Assembly: GCA_019918135.1 (NCBI GenBank)
Contig: WBZZ01006957.1
Location: forward strand, 1 to 64,000
Origin: Paulinella micropora
Lineage: Eukaryota; Cercozoa; Imbricatea; Euglyphida; Paulinellidae
Length of the DNA: 64,000 nucleotides
Direction of reading: 5' to 3'
Positions within the stretch are counted from its first letter, which is position 1; each line of letters opens with the position of its first letter. The notes beneath the pieces were generated by a model. That model was not told the DNA's origin. It made no database searches and saw nothing but the letters and a program-made list of their open reading frames with translations. The position numbers and the translations under genes were made by a program. This document shows, in pieces, positions 38,560-47,937 of this stretch.

Positions 38560-39271
38560 ATGGAGGCACAGCCAGTGAGGTGTGCCTGGGCCCGCTGCGG
38601 GAGTGCCGCCGTGGAAGTGCAGGCAGACTACCTCCCTGCGCGCTGTAGACGGTGCTACGCGGCGGCGTATCGTGGGGCGCAAGTGCCAAGTCTCTGATTT
38701 GAAGGCGGGACACAAACGGGCGTGCAAGCGCAGCCCGCTTGCGGACGTGGCGCTGTCTGGCCGCCCCAGCGTAGTCGCGTGGCTCGCGTCGCACGTCCAG
38801 AGCCAAAAAAGTGTGCGATACTTGGGGTTGTGCCTTTCGGCCGCGACGCCCGAGCTGAGGGCAAGTGTGGAAGTGCTGCTGCGTACGCTTGACAGCGTGG
38901 TCCCTGGGTGCCTGCGTTGGTTCTGGCACGACAGCAGACTTTCTCAGCTGGAGCACTTTGCCTTTTTGCGCGCGTTGATGCTGCGTACGCATGCGCAGGA
39001 CCTCCGGCTGCAGTGGGTCTTAACGACAGACGACGACGATCTTTGGCATTACGATCGCTATGACATGTACTACCAGAGCCTCGTGCGAGTGGCTGAGACT
39101 CCGCCGGGGCTGCGGGACCAATTTGTGTCGCTGTGTGCCCCGCACTTTGTCGCGCCTTTTACAGCAGCACTCAGAGATTCCGCAGAAAAGCAAGAAGATG
39201 TGGAGCGGGCGCTTTCCGCCCAGCAACTCGATGTACGTACCGCAGAAGAGGGGATAGACGGTTGTGCCTGA
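38560..39271 (+). CDS. MYND-type zinc-finger protein
   Basis: Coding sequence begins at ATG 38560 (MEAQPVRCAWARCGSAAVEV) and continues into RKCQVSDLKAGHKRACKRSP. The pattern C-x4-C, C-x2-C, CQ-x2-D-x3-GHK-x2-C is the MYND zinc finger, a protein-interaction domain of chromatin and signalling proteins. The C-terminal 150 residues are helical with an acidic TTDDDDLWHYDRYDMYYQSL segment and no further named domain. Together with the F-box gene just upstream (same strand, about 250 bp apart across poly-G/poly-C tracts) it may act in host regulation. The locus looks broken, with about one break. Confidence 0.65.
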
Positions 39272-39443
39272 CGGAACGAGCTGTGGTCATACCTGGGCTT
39301 CGGGCGCGCTGGCGGCGACGGCGGCGGCAAAACTATTTTTCTCGAGATGCCGCTGCAGCGCAGTTGGTGCTACTTCTATCGCCAAGTGTCGCGCACGGGC
39401 AAGGTGTGGGAGGCGCAGCCCTGACCCAGCTGAACTACTGCGC

Positions 39444-39850
39444 TTTTTGGTACTTTCTTGATAGCGCTTTTAGCGAAGGCGGCTTGGCGGTCTGTGCATG
39501 TGATATGGCCGAAAAGGCAGCGTTTCCAGGGCGCGCACATACGCAAATTTGGCAACAAATTTTGTCCAAAAAAAAAGAAGAGAGAAAGAGAAAAATCCTC
39601 CTGCTCGAAAAAAGGGGAGGGGGAGAGAGGGGCGCCCCCGTTCTCTTCCCCTCCCCCTTTTTTCCTCCGCTCCCCTTTCTCCCCCTATCCTCCCGCTCCC
39701 TCCTCTCTCCGATGCCCGCAAGGGGGGAGGCGCCCCCCCCCCCCCCCCTTGCGGGCTTCGAAAAAAAGTTTGCCTATTTTTGCTACTACAAATTCCGTCT
39801 AAGTCATCCGAAGAGTGGCTTCTCCAATGAGGCGGCGCACTCTCTAGGAC
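39444..39850 (+). repeat. two dispersed repeats joined: ~190-bp repeat copy B and Sel1-start element
   Basis: 39444-39605 matches 28620-28822. 39749-39850 matches 12849-12935, including the ATGAGGCGGCGCA start-codon block, but here the frame closes after a few codons. Between them lie mirror purine/pyrimidine tracts and a C run. A second TGTTACCTTC/GAAGGTAACA inverted repeat lies near 39963-40018. No gene is seen from 39272 to 40129. Confidence 0.8.
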
Positions 39851-40129
39851 TAGAAAGCATGGCCCTCCGAGCCGCCCCTACAGCCCACGACGGTGGAGCA
39901 ACATGTAAATACTCCAAGGCCTGCGCTGGTGGGCACCTGGATGCCTGAAATGTTTGTTTCGAAGGTAACAACACAGGTAAATATTGTTGGTGCTCTTTTT
40001 ATGTGTGTTGTTACCTTTGTTTGTGGAGTGAGGGGGGCGCCCCCACCCCCTCTCTCACCTGGCAAAAACAAAAAGGGGGGCAGGATTACACCAGACTCTG
40101 AGAGCTAAAAAAAGCTGCAAGGAAACCCA

Positions 40130-41605
40130 ATGATGCAGAGAGAGTCCTCGTACCCCCGTACGCGCGAACAAGTGCAGGAGTGGTTGCGAACCGAGCTTGA
40201 GGCGCGGGGTCTGCGCGGCGCGACGCTAAGAATCATAGCCAGAGTACTGCAATACCGCGACCGCGCGGGGCTGCTGCGCCTGACCGAGGCAGACATCAAG
40301 TACGTGGTCGGCAACGCGACGCCGAGGCTAGACCCCGACGTGGCGCTGATGTTGCGAGACATGTTCAACGACCTGCGCAGCGCCGATGCGCAACAGCTCG
40401 CACGCAAAGAGCAAGCATCCGTTGCCGAACAACAGTACTGTCTGGCCGACGACGTGGACGCGCTCTTCTACTTGGGCGTCTGCTGCTACCACGGGCTCGG
40501 CCTGGGCCAGAGCCAGGACCGGGCCGCAAAGTATTTTCTGCAAGCAGCCCAACTCTACGACACTAGGGCGATGTGCAACCTCGGGGTTTGTCTCGTGCAC
40601 GGCCGCGGCGTGCCGCCAGACCCCGCTGCCGCGGTCCAGTGGTTCGCGCGAGCCGCACTACAACACGTTGCAGCCGCGCAGTACAACCTGGCCTTGTGCC
40701 TGGACTCTGGGAACGGCGTGCGCAGGGACGAGGACCGCGCTCTGGCGCTTTTCCAAGCAGCGAGCCAACAAGGCCACGCCGGCGCACAGTACCAGCTGGG
40801 CCTGCGCGCCGAGGCCGGCCGCGGCGTGCCCGAGGCCGGTGCGCAGTGCGACCTGGAGGTTTGCTGCGTCCACAGCCCCGCGCCACTGACCCTTCCTACG
40901 AACGAGGCCGCTGCACAGCGCGGCGGCGTGGCCAGGGACGAGGGCATTGAGTATTACCGCCGCGCGGCCGAGCAGGGCTCTGCGGTTGCAATGTGTAATC
41001 GCGGCGTGTGCTATGCGCGGGGGGTCGGGGTCACCCAGGACCAGGCCGCGGCGACAGACTGGTTCCGCCGGGCCGCGAAGCAAGGACACTCCAGAGCGCA
41101 GTACAACGCAGCGGTCCGTTTCTCCAAGGGCAGAGGCGTCGCACATGACCTGGCCGTCGCGCACAAGTACTTTCTCCTCGCGGCCGGGCAGGGCCACGCG
41201 GGCGCACTCAACAACCTGGGGGTCTGCTACTACTCAGCTCGGGGAGTCCCCCGGGACCGGGCGCGGGCTTTTGAGCTCTGGCTGCAGGCTGCTACGAGCA
41301 ACAACCACCCATACGCCTTTTTTAACCTCGGGATATGCTACAGCCTCGGGCACGGCGCGTCACGGGACGACGCACTGGCCTTCAAGTACTACCTGATGGC
41401 GGCACAGCGTGGCATCCGCTGGGCCGCCCAGGAAGTGGGGCTCTGCCTCGCGCAGGGGCGCGGCGTAAACCGAGACCCCGCCACCGCCGCCGATTGGCTT
41501 AGCCGCGCGGCCACAGAGGGTGATTGTTCGGCCAAGTCCTTTTTGTTTGGCAAGGAGTGCAGTGAACAGATGAAGCAGCCCCCGGCCAAGAAACGCAAGA
41601 TCTAG
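40130..41605 (+). CDS. SAM-like domain plus Sel1-repeat protein with NLS-like tail
   Basis: The product has 491 residues from ATG 40130. Residues 8-85 (QVQEWLRTELEARGLRG ... DRAGLLRLTEADIKYVVG) resemble a SAM (sterile alpha motif) helical bundle with its LLxLTExDIK core. Sel1 repeats run from about residue 110 to 470, roughly nine 36-residue units (DALFYLGVCCYHGLGLGQSQ; AQYNLALCLDSGNGVRRDED; YAFFNLGICYSLGHGASRDD). The C-terminus is KQPPAKKRKI, a good nuclear-localisation-type signal. A SAM-plus-Sel1 arrangement suggests an oligomerising scaffold that works in the nucleus. The frame is intact. Its N-terminal domain is duplicated at 41986. Confidence 0.85.
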   Translation: MMQRESSYPRTREQVQEWLRTELEARGLRGATLRIIARVLQYRDRAGLLRLTEADIKYVVGNATPRLDPDVALMLRDMFNDLRSADAQQLARKEQASVAEQQYCLADDVDALFYLGVCCYHGLGLGQSQDRAAKYFLQAAQLYDTRAMCNLGVCLVHGRGVPPDPAAAVQWFARAALQHVAAAQYNLALCLDSGNGVRRDEDRALALFQAASQQGHAGAQYQLGLRAEAGRGVPEAGAQCDLEVCCVHSPAPLTLPTNEAAAQRGGVARDEGIEYYRRAAEQGSAVAMCNRGVCYARGVGVTQDQAAATDWFRRAAKQGHSRAQYNAAVRFSKGRGVAHDLAVAHKYFLLAAGQGHAGALNNLGVCYYSARGVPRDRARAFELWLQAATSNNHPYAFFNLGICYSLGHGASRDDALAFKYYLMAAQRGIRWAAQEVGLCLAQGRGVNRDPATAADWLSRAATEGDCSAKSFLFGKECSEQMKQPPAKKRKI

Positions 41606-41985
41606 TTCTCAGTGCCAAAGTCTCGATTTTGTCGAAACTGTGGAGAATTTTTTTATTATTTTTTTGTACATTCTTGATGGCGCTTTTAGCGAAGGCGCAC
41701 ACATAGTGAGGCCCTTGTCTTCTTGGCACATAAACCACTGCCCATCCATCCGCTGCAGAGTTGTGCGCGAAGATCAGAACGGGCTTTTGCCAAGCTCGGC
41801 GCAGGAAGCTTTACAATCATGCCTTGTTGTGCTGGCACAGGTGGTTACACAAGAAATTGCGTCGAATAGCCAAGGCATGATTATATCGACACACTTTCTT
41901 GTGTAAAGATTTCCATCACGTTCCAGGAGGAGCACAGCTGTGTGCATCGGGAGCTGGTTCCGTGTAAGACCGTCGAGCTTTACAG

Positions 41986-42250
41986 CGAAAACAAAAAAGG
42001 GGCAGGGATTACACAAGAGAGAGTCCTCGTACCCCCGTACGCGCGAACAGGTGCAGGAGTGGTTGCAAACCGAGCTCGAGGCGCGGGGGGTGCGCGGCGC
42101 GACGATAAGAATCATAGCCAGAGTACTACAATACCGCGACCGCGCGGGGCTGCTGCGCCTGACCGAGGCAGACATCAAGTACGTGGTCGGCAACGCAACG
42201 CCGAGGCTGGACCCCGACGTGGCGCTGATGTTGCGAGACATATACAAGCC
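41986..42250 (+). pseudogene. partial duplicate of the SAM-like/Sel1 gene
   Basis: The DNA repeats 40070-40360 at over 90 percent identity, from the upstream GGGGCAGGATTACAC block through the codons for EVEARG-type, IIARVLQYRDRAGLLRLTE and PRLDPDVALMLRD. It lacks the original start-codon region and all Sel1 repeats, and afterwards runs into unrelated sequence and a G run. It is a recent partial copy. Confidence 0.85.
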
Positions 42251-42474
42251 GCACAAACGGCAGGAGACAGCCAGCGTTATGCCGCTTGGCCGACTTCTAT
42301 TTCTACGGGCGAGGGGGGGGTGGGTAACAGGGACAAGGGGAAGGGCGCAGAAGCTACAAAAAATACATGAAACGCCTCCACTAAGCCTCTGCTCTTTGAC
42401 AGGGGGGGGGGGGTGCATAGACATATCGTGCTTGCCCCCTCCCCTGCCCTTTCCTTCTCTTGGCCGCCCCCCCT

Positions 42475-43400
42475 GTTCTTAGTGTCAAGCGTAACACTTT
42501 GTCAGATTTTAATTAAAAAACTTTTTTTTGCAAATTCTTGGAGCCCCCTTTTTCTCCCCCCTGACGAATGGATGGACGCCAAAGAATGTACCAGGTGGAC
42601 AAGGGCCTCACGACCCGACGGCGTCCTGTCGGTGCCATGGCTCGGCCACCGCGTCTCCTAGTAGTTCTCGGACGGGGTTTTGCTCATTCCGTTTTCCTCC
42701 CCCCCCCCCCACCCCTTACCCTGTCGCTACCCCCTCCCTCTCTCCTCCCCCCTTCCATTTGCTTAGTCCCCCCGGTGCCAAGTCTTCAGACTGTCGGAAT
42801 TTAATTCAGCGTAGATTGTGCATTTTCAGCGCGTTCCTTCGCTCTCCTTTCTGCCTTCCCGTTCGCTGCTGCTCCTTCTTCTCAGGCGGGCGCACAAGGG
42901 GGTGTGCTGCTCGTTCCCGGACCGGTGCATGGGGTGGGAGCTATAAAACCCCCCTCCACACCCGCCCGTCTCTTCTAGTAGTTCTCGGACGGGGGTTAGC
43001 TCATCCCGTCTCCTCTCCCCCCCCCCCCCCCCCCCCCTTTCCTCGCCCTTCGCTCTCCCCTCTCTCCTCTTCCTTCCCTCTCTCCTCCCCCCGTCCATTT
43101 GCTAGCTCCCCGGTGCCAAGTCTAAGCTGTCTGCATGTTATTCAGCGTAGATTGTACCTTTCCAGCGCGCCCCTTCCCGCCTTCCCTCTCCCCGCTGCTC
43201 CTTCTTCTCAGACGGGAGCACGAGGGGGGGGGGGGTGAGGGGTGTGCTGCTCGTTCCCAGACAGGTGCATAAGGTGGGGGGCATGAAACCCTCCCCTGCC
43301 CTTCTTTCTCCTAGTAGTTCGCGGACGGATTTTAGCTCATTCCGTTTTCCTCTCCCCCCTTTCCCTGTCGCTCTCCCCAAGTTGGCTGCATCAACCACCT
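42475..43400. repeat. tandem ~330-bp units carrying the dispersed element and TATA boxes
   Basis: The phrase CTAGTAGTTCTCGGACGGGG begins units near 42657, 42976 and 43311 (the last partial). Each of the two full units continues with a C-rich tract, TTTGCT-AG-CCCGGTGCCAAGTCT, TTATTCAGCGTAGATTGT (the dispersed element), GCTGCTCCTTCTTCTCAG, and GGTGCAT-GGTGGGAGCTATAAAACCC or its variant. The first unit has a TATAAAA at about 42943. A related dispersed copy is at 42475-42547. There is no convincing gene between 42251 and 43613. Confidence 0.85.
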
Positions 43401-43613
43401 AGTGGCAAGAGGCACCATCAACATTTGCCTGTCTCTGCGTGACAGCCGGCACACCCGGACTCTTCAGTCACTCGTGATATCGCGCCAAAGCGTCGTCCAC
43501 GACGAAAACCTCCAGGCTTTGCAGGAGCTGCAGCCGCGTCTAAAAAGGAAACGGGAGAGCAAGAAGAAGAAAATGGTGATGTCTTGCTACGCGCAGCAGC
43601 TGTCACCAATAAT

Positions 43614-44483
43614 TCAAAAATTAGGCCATTTGTCTGTTGCCAATTTGATCACGGGTTTCAAAGCTTCCTCTAACGACGGTCTGGCGCTAAGTATACGTTC
43701 AATGATCATTAGAAACAAAGACGCTATATCCCTCCCGGAGTTATGCCGAAATGAATCTGTATCGTTATGTAGATGTTCAGGAATCCAGTTGAATTCCAGG
43801 TAAATGTTGGCGCGTGCCATGAAGCCTGGTTGTGGAAACTCAGGCGAATCCCATTTCCTCAGAATCCGTAGCATCTCGACTCCCTCTGTCGTGATCCCTA
43901 TCCCTTTCTCGCTCGGTCTACCTTGTGGTATCGTACTTTCTTCCAAAAGATTTATTGCATGTGTCACTAGTCCCCTCTGCTGTTCAGTAATTTGCTGTAT
44001 TTCTGTAGCTCGTTTCGTCTTTGCTTGAAGCATCCTTACCCGAGCCGAGTACTCACCTACCTGCTGCTGCAGCAAATGCAAATCTTGTAGTTGTATTTTG
44101 ACTCTGGCTTGTGCAAGTTCTGTGGACTCGTTCCTTCCGGTCCGGTCCAGTTGCATTTTTTCGTTTGTAAGACTTCTTTGTGCTTTCTCGATCTTGCTAG
44201 ATTGAAACTTGATCTCAGCTTGGATTTTCTCCACGTCAGCCGTCCTAATTGGTATAGACATGGGTTCTGGTGTAATTACCGAAATCCGACTCGTCCCAGG
44301 TACAAAGGTAATTTCCGCTTGCGTCCATTCGTAGCTCGACGTGTCAACCAAAAAATCGTAGGATGTCACTACAACTTCTCCGTTATCCTTGGCGTATCAT
44401 CTGGCGTTATCCCACGTAGCAAATTTTGTGTACATAGGTATTTCTTCACGGCTTACTTTGCCGCAGTCTGTGCAGGTCTCCAT
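43614..44483 (-). CDS. CxxC/coiled-coil protein, unknown family
   Basis: Minus-strand coding sequence runs from an ATG at 44483 (METCTDCGKVSREEIPMYTK) to 43614. The N-terminus has a CxxC pair. A beta-like part follows (YEWTQAEITFVPGTSRISVI), then a coiled coil of about 90 residues (VEKIQAEIKFQSSKIEKAQR; LQDLHLLQQQVGEYSARVRM) and a helical C-terminus (LRILRKWDSPEFPQPGFMAR). The locus looks broken, with about one break near its start. No family is recognised. Its base composition is less GC-rich than its neighbours, so it may have a different origin. Confidence 0.6.
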
Positions 44484-44846
44484 TACAAACCCCCACAACA
44501 ACAGCCTGGAGGAGCATTTCCAGGAACAAAGCACCTATCTCAGGTGTGGGGAGCGGAGTAAAAAAGAGGGAAGAAAACGGGGGCGCCACTCTGCCTCTTC
44601 GCTGCTATCAAAGCGGGCTAGTACGCAGCTGTACAAAGGCCCGGGCGCGTTCGCTGTACCCCCTTCTTCCAACTAGACAAAAGAACAGGAGTACACAGAG
44701 GATAGGAGGATCAACAGGGGCGGGGCGGGGGGCAGCTCCCCCCCCCCCCCCCCCCCCCCCCCTCCGCCCCTGTTGATCCTCCCGTCCATTTTATCCTCCC
44801 GCTCCCCTCTCTCTGTTCTCTTCCCGGTGCATTCTTAGCGGTGGCT

Positions 44847-44960
44847 ATGTTCGAGCTGGCGGCTACGCTGGAGGAGACAGGGCATTTGGACGATGACGAC
44901 TCTTTCCCGGCCGGCGAGTACGACCCCCTGACGAGCCTGGGCAGCCCGCCCATCATCTAA
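44847..44960 (+). CDS. small acidic peptide (37 aa)
   Basis: ATG 44847 opens a 37-residue frame, MFELAATLEETGHLDDDDSF followed by PAGEYDPLTSLGSPPII. Its acidic-hydrophobic pattern (DDDDSF, EYDPLTSL) resembles transcription activation or adaptor-binding tails. It could instead be the C-terminal exon or remnant of a larger gene. The stop is followed by TTTTTTTAAAATTAAAG. Upstream lies a long G-run/C-run hairpin (44712-44762) with CAGGGGCGG arms. Confidence 0.35.
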   Translation: MFELAATLEETGHLDDDDSFPAGEYDPLTSLGSPPII

Positions 44961-45005
44961 GACACGAAGAGAACTGTCAAACCTTTTTTTAAAATTAAAG
45001 AACTC

Positions 45006-45371
45006 GTGCTCTTTATTACAATTTCGCCGCTCAGACCTGTGACGATTTACGAGCCCGGCCCTCTTTTATGTTGTCTCTGTCAAGAGTTTGTTTTAATTAA
45101 CTTTTGTAACATTTCTATCGCTAATACAAGGAAAAAAGACTGCGAACCTGTCGTCTGGGGTCCAGACATCCACGTCGCAGAGTGGACGGAAGACAAACAC
45201 GACGTAGTGGCCTTGATGAACTTGTTGCAGCGCGTGCTGCAAGGTCTCAGCATCGAGGTCAGTTCCGCCGAGAGCACGCAGTCTCCTCTGCAAGTGTGGT
45301 CGCTCCTGTGGCCAGCGGCCCGGGACGCCTGCGTAGTGGCTGCCGCCAAGTGTAAAACAGTCGAGCTTTAG
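45006..45371 (+). CDS. uncharacterised ORF ending in a dispersed element
   Basis: A 121-codon plus-strand frame without an ATG at its start. The second half (WGPDIHVAEWTEDKHDVVAL; MNLLQRVLQGLSIEVSSAES) looks coding, and the last residues (AKCKTVEL) are read from a copy of the dispersed TGCCAAGTGTAAAACAGTC element, so the element overlaps the end of the frame. A T-rich tract follows. It may be a gene remnant; the overlapping minus-strand frame is less protein-like. Confidence 0.35.
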   Translation: MLFITISPLRPVTIYEPGPLLCCLCQEFVLINFCNISIANTRKKDCEPVVWGPDIHVAEWTEDKHDVVALMNLLQRVLQGLSIEVSSAESTQSPLQVWSLLWPAARDACVVAAAKCKTVEL

Positions 45372-45483
45372 TTAAAGATTTTTTTTCTTCTTTTTTTTTT
45401 TTTGTTTTTTTTTTGTTTTTGGCAAGTGCAATTACTACGTTCTTCTTCAGCTCCGACCAGAAAAGTCTGCAACGACGTTTGGA

Positions 45484-45753
45484 ATGAAGCAAAATCATGT
45501 CCGAACAGCAGGTAGGGGTAGCTGCAGCAAGCGGTTTCGTGCCATTCAACCCGACGATAGCGGCAATTTGGCCGCGCATTTGTCGGACAGCCAGACAGCG
45601 ACATGGGCCTGGCAAGAGTTGCTCAAGCTCGTACAGCGCTACGCGAAACTGTACCTTGATAATCGTGCAAACAATCCCTTGTTGTTGGGGAAGTTGGATC
45701 CTTCGTACGTGGCAGTGTTGGCCGGGGATACACACCATCTGCGCTTTTTATAA
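45484..45753 (+). CDS. short uncharacterised protein
   Basis: ATG 45484 opens an 89-residue frame whose second half (SQTATWAWQELLKLVQRYAK; LYLDNRANNPLLLGKLDPSY) has regular helical coding character. No domain is recognised. An overlapping frame starting at 45497 (MSEQQVGVAAASGFVPFNPT) also looks protein-like at its beginning, so the locus may be broken, with about one break. Confidence 0.4.
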   Translation: MKQNHVRTAGRGSCSKRFRAIQPDDSGNLAAHLSDSQTATWAWQELLKLVQRYAKLYLDNRANNPLLLGKLDPSYVAVLAGDTHHLRFL

Positions 45754-46042
45754 CCCCTGAACCAATTCTGTGCTGTTAAACAGCTAGCACAACCCACATC
45801 GAACACCCGCGGCAAAGCTCAAAAAGAGCTAGACCAGACCGACGCCAACCTACTCATGTATTTAATTAAAAAAATTAAATACGTTCTCTGCGCGCTTCTT
45901 CGCTCGGGCCCGTGATATAGCTGAAAAAAAGCAGCTCTACCCCAAATGAACGGGCCTTTCCGGTCTCTTTTCCGCAGGGTTTTAGTGTCGTTGTCCCGCT
46001 GAGAAAAAAGCGCACCAAAGCTTTTTTTGGGGGAAAACAACC
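45754..46042. other. spacer with AT-rich palindrome and reversed repeat part
   Basis: The spacer contains TTTAATTAAAAAAATTAAAT at about 45861-45880 and, at 45910-46000, TGATATAGCTGAAAAAAAGC and CCAAATGAACGGGCCTTTCC, which are diverged and partly inverted parts of the 46.0-47.3 kb repeat unit. Confidence 0.6.
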
Positions 46043-47275
46043 GTAAGCGCTAATTTGGCGCCAAGATCTACTTGCGCGAAAGAAAATCCCACACGGACAC
46101 CCAACCGCCACAGTGAGGAAGACGTCCTCCCCCCTCCCGCTCACTTGCATCGCCCCTCTCACTTGCGTCGCCCCGCTCCCCTTTGCTCTGCACTCCCCTG
46201 CCGTTAGGGAAGGGGGGTGGGGAGGCAAGAGGGCCGAAAAAACATTTCGTGCGAGTAAAAAAAAAAGGCGTGCCGTTTCTCTCTGCGGGAAAACGTCCGG
46301 TTTCTCTGCTAGCCTCCGGAACGGCCGGTTCATTTGGCGCCAAGTTGTGCCGTCCGGGGGGTAGGGTGCGTGATATAGCCGAAAAAGGCAGTGCGTCTTA
46401 GTCTTTCCGGGAAAACAACCGTAAGCGCTAATTTGGCGCCAAGATCTACTTGCGCGAAAGAAAATCCCGCACGGACACCCAAACGCCACAGTGAGGAAGA
46501 CGTCCTCCCCCCTCCCGCTCACTTGCGTCGCCCCTCTCACTTGCGTCGCCCCTCTCACTTGCGTCGCCCTTCTCACTTGCGTCGCCCCGCTCACTTGCGT
46601 CGCCCCGCTCCCCTTTGCTCTGCACTCCCCTGCCGTTAGGGAAGGGGGGGGGGAGGCAAGAGGGCAGAAAAAACATTTCGTGCGAGTAAAAAAAGGCGTA
46701 CAGTTTCTCTCTGCGGGAAAACGTCCGGTTTCTCTGCTAGCCTCCGGAACGGCCGGTTCATTTGGCGCCAAGTTGTGCCGTCCGGGAGGGTAGGTGCGTG
46801 ATTTAGCCGAAAAAGGCAGTGCGTCTTAGTCTTTCCGGGAAAACAACCGTAAGCGCTAATTTGGCGCCAAGATCTACTTGCGCGAAAGAAAATCCCGCAC
46901 GGACACCCAAACGCCGCAGTGAGGAAGACGTCCTCCCCCCTCCCGCTCACTTGCATTGCCCCTCTCACTTGCGTCGCCCCTCTCACTTGCATCGCCCCTC
47001 TCACTTGCGTCGCCCCTCTCACTTGCGTCGCCCCGCTCATTTGCGTCGCCCCGCTCACTTGCGTCGCCCCGCTCCCCTTTGCTCTGCACTCCCCTGCCGT
47101 TAGGGAAGGGGGGGGGAGGCAAGAGGGCAGAAAAAACATTTCGTGCGAGTAAAAAAAGGCGTACAGTTTCTCTCTGCGGGAAAACGTCCGGTTTCTCTGC
47201 TAGCCTCCGGAACGGCCGGTTCATTTGGCGCCAAGTTGTGCCGTCCGGGGGGGTAGGGTGCGTGATATGGCCAAA
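46043..47275. repeat. triple tandem repeat with nested 18-bp minisatellite and E2F-like sites
   Basis: Three long units start near 46043, 46424 and 46849. Each contains TAAGCGCTAATTTGGCGCCA, CTTGCGCGAAAGAAAATCCC, an inner array of the 18-mer CTCACTTGCGTCGCCCCT, GGCAAGAGGGC, CATTTCGTGCGAGTAAAAAA, CCTCCGGAACGGCCGGTTCA, TTTGGCGCCAAGTTGTGCCG and GTGCGTGATATAGCCGAAAA. The 18-mer is present 2, 5 and 7 times in units one to three. The palindrome TTTGGCGCCAAG occurs six times. Translation of the inner array gives a six-residue GATQVR/S repeat, but no protein is credible. Confidence 0.95.
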
Positions 47276-47460
47276 AAAATGACAGTAGTGCCAAACATGT
47301 CGGGGGACGCTGCCTTTTCCTGTCGTTTTCTCCTCTCCTCTCTCCCTTCGTTCTCCCTTTTTTTTTCAAACGTGCTCATTAAATATGTACCCCGGCCTAA
47401 ACACAATGAACTGGGCTTTGGACAGGAACCAACCGGTCGGGCAGTCTTGCTGGCTGCTGC

Positions 47461-47570
47461 TTGCGATTGCCCGACTGCATCTGGCCGCTGGTTAGAGACC
47501 TGACGGGCTTGCACGGCCTGCAACGACTGCAACTAGGTGATTTCAACATAGCTCCGGCTGGATTCGCACT
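47461..47570 (+). pseudogene. F-box/LRR gene fragment
   Basis: The translation LRLPDCIWPLVRDLTGLHGL followed by QRLQLGDFNI joins an F-box-like start (compare LPGDVWQLVRDF of the 26-kb gene) directly to an LRR segment. No gene continues downstream. Confidence 0.55.
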
Positions 47571-47589
47571 AAAAGAAAACCAAAAAGCT

Positions 47590-47604
47590 TTATTTATTTA
47601 TTTA
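47590..47604 (-). terminator. overlapping AATAAA signals after the 111-aa gene
   Basis: Two to three overlapping AATAAA hexamers begin at or just after the stop codon on the minus strand. Confidence 0.65.
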
Positions 47605-47937
47605 CACCTGATTAAGGTCGAAAAAGTCCCACGAATGGAACAGCGGATCGGAACCCGTTAGTTCGCACGTCCTTAGGTTAGAAGCTAGGTCCCCCGTGGT
47701 GACGCCGGAGGTGTAGCTGTTGTAGACGCAGTAATTGCCGCCGCCTAGCCACGGGAAACGCTGCAAACCGTGCTGGCCCGTCACGCTGCTCAGGCACAAA
47801 CCGCTGACAGTTAGCTGGTACACTCTAGCGTTGAGCGGCTTCCACTTGTCTAACAGCTGGTTTTTGGACCCGACGCCGTTGGCTATAACAGAGGTGTGCA
47901 CGCTCAGTTGGTTTTCGAGCTTTATCAGAGAAAACAT
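47602..47937 (-). CDS. small protein, 111 aa, possibly lectin-like
   Basis: ATG 47937 opens an intact minus-strand frame. The product (MFSLIKLENQLSVHTSVIAN ... VYQLTVSGLCLSSVTGQHGL ... GGGNYCVYNSYTSGVTTGDL) has no signal peptide and is rich in Ser, Thr, Gly and aromatic residues, with a beta-strand pattern that could fit a lectin or beta-trefoil fold. That is a guess from composition. The stop codon runs straight into ATAAATAAATAAA (47590-47604 on the plus strand as TTTATT repeats), a strong poly(A) signal. Confidence 0.6.
   Translation of the reverse strand: MFSLIKLENQLSVHTSVIANGVGSKNQLLDKWKPLNARVYQLTVSGLCLSSVTGQHGLQRFPWLGGGNYCVYNSYTSGVTTGDLASNLRTCELTGSDPLFHSWDFFDLNQV

Noticed and set aside
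42528-43238. 236-codon plus-strand frame across the 42-43 kb tandem array
   Set aside because: It is Pro/Ser/Leu-rich sequence from C and CT tracts, continued through promoter-like repeats; no domain and no conserved frame between units.
45875-47224. Minus-strand frames with GATQVR repeats, up to 298 codons
   Set aside because: They track the triple DNA repeat and its 18-bp inner units, which happen to be a multiple of three. The DNA motifs, not the frame, are conserved between units, and the frame shifts between copies.
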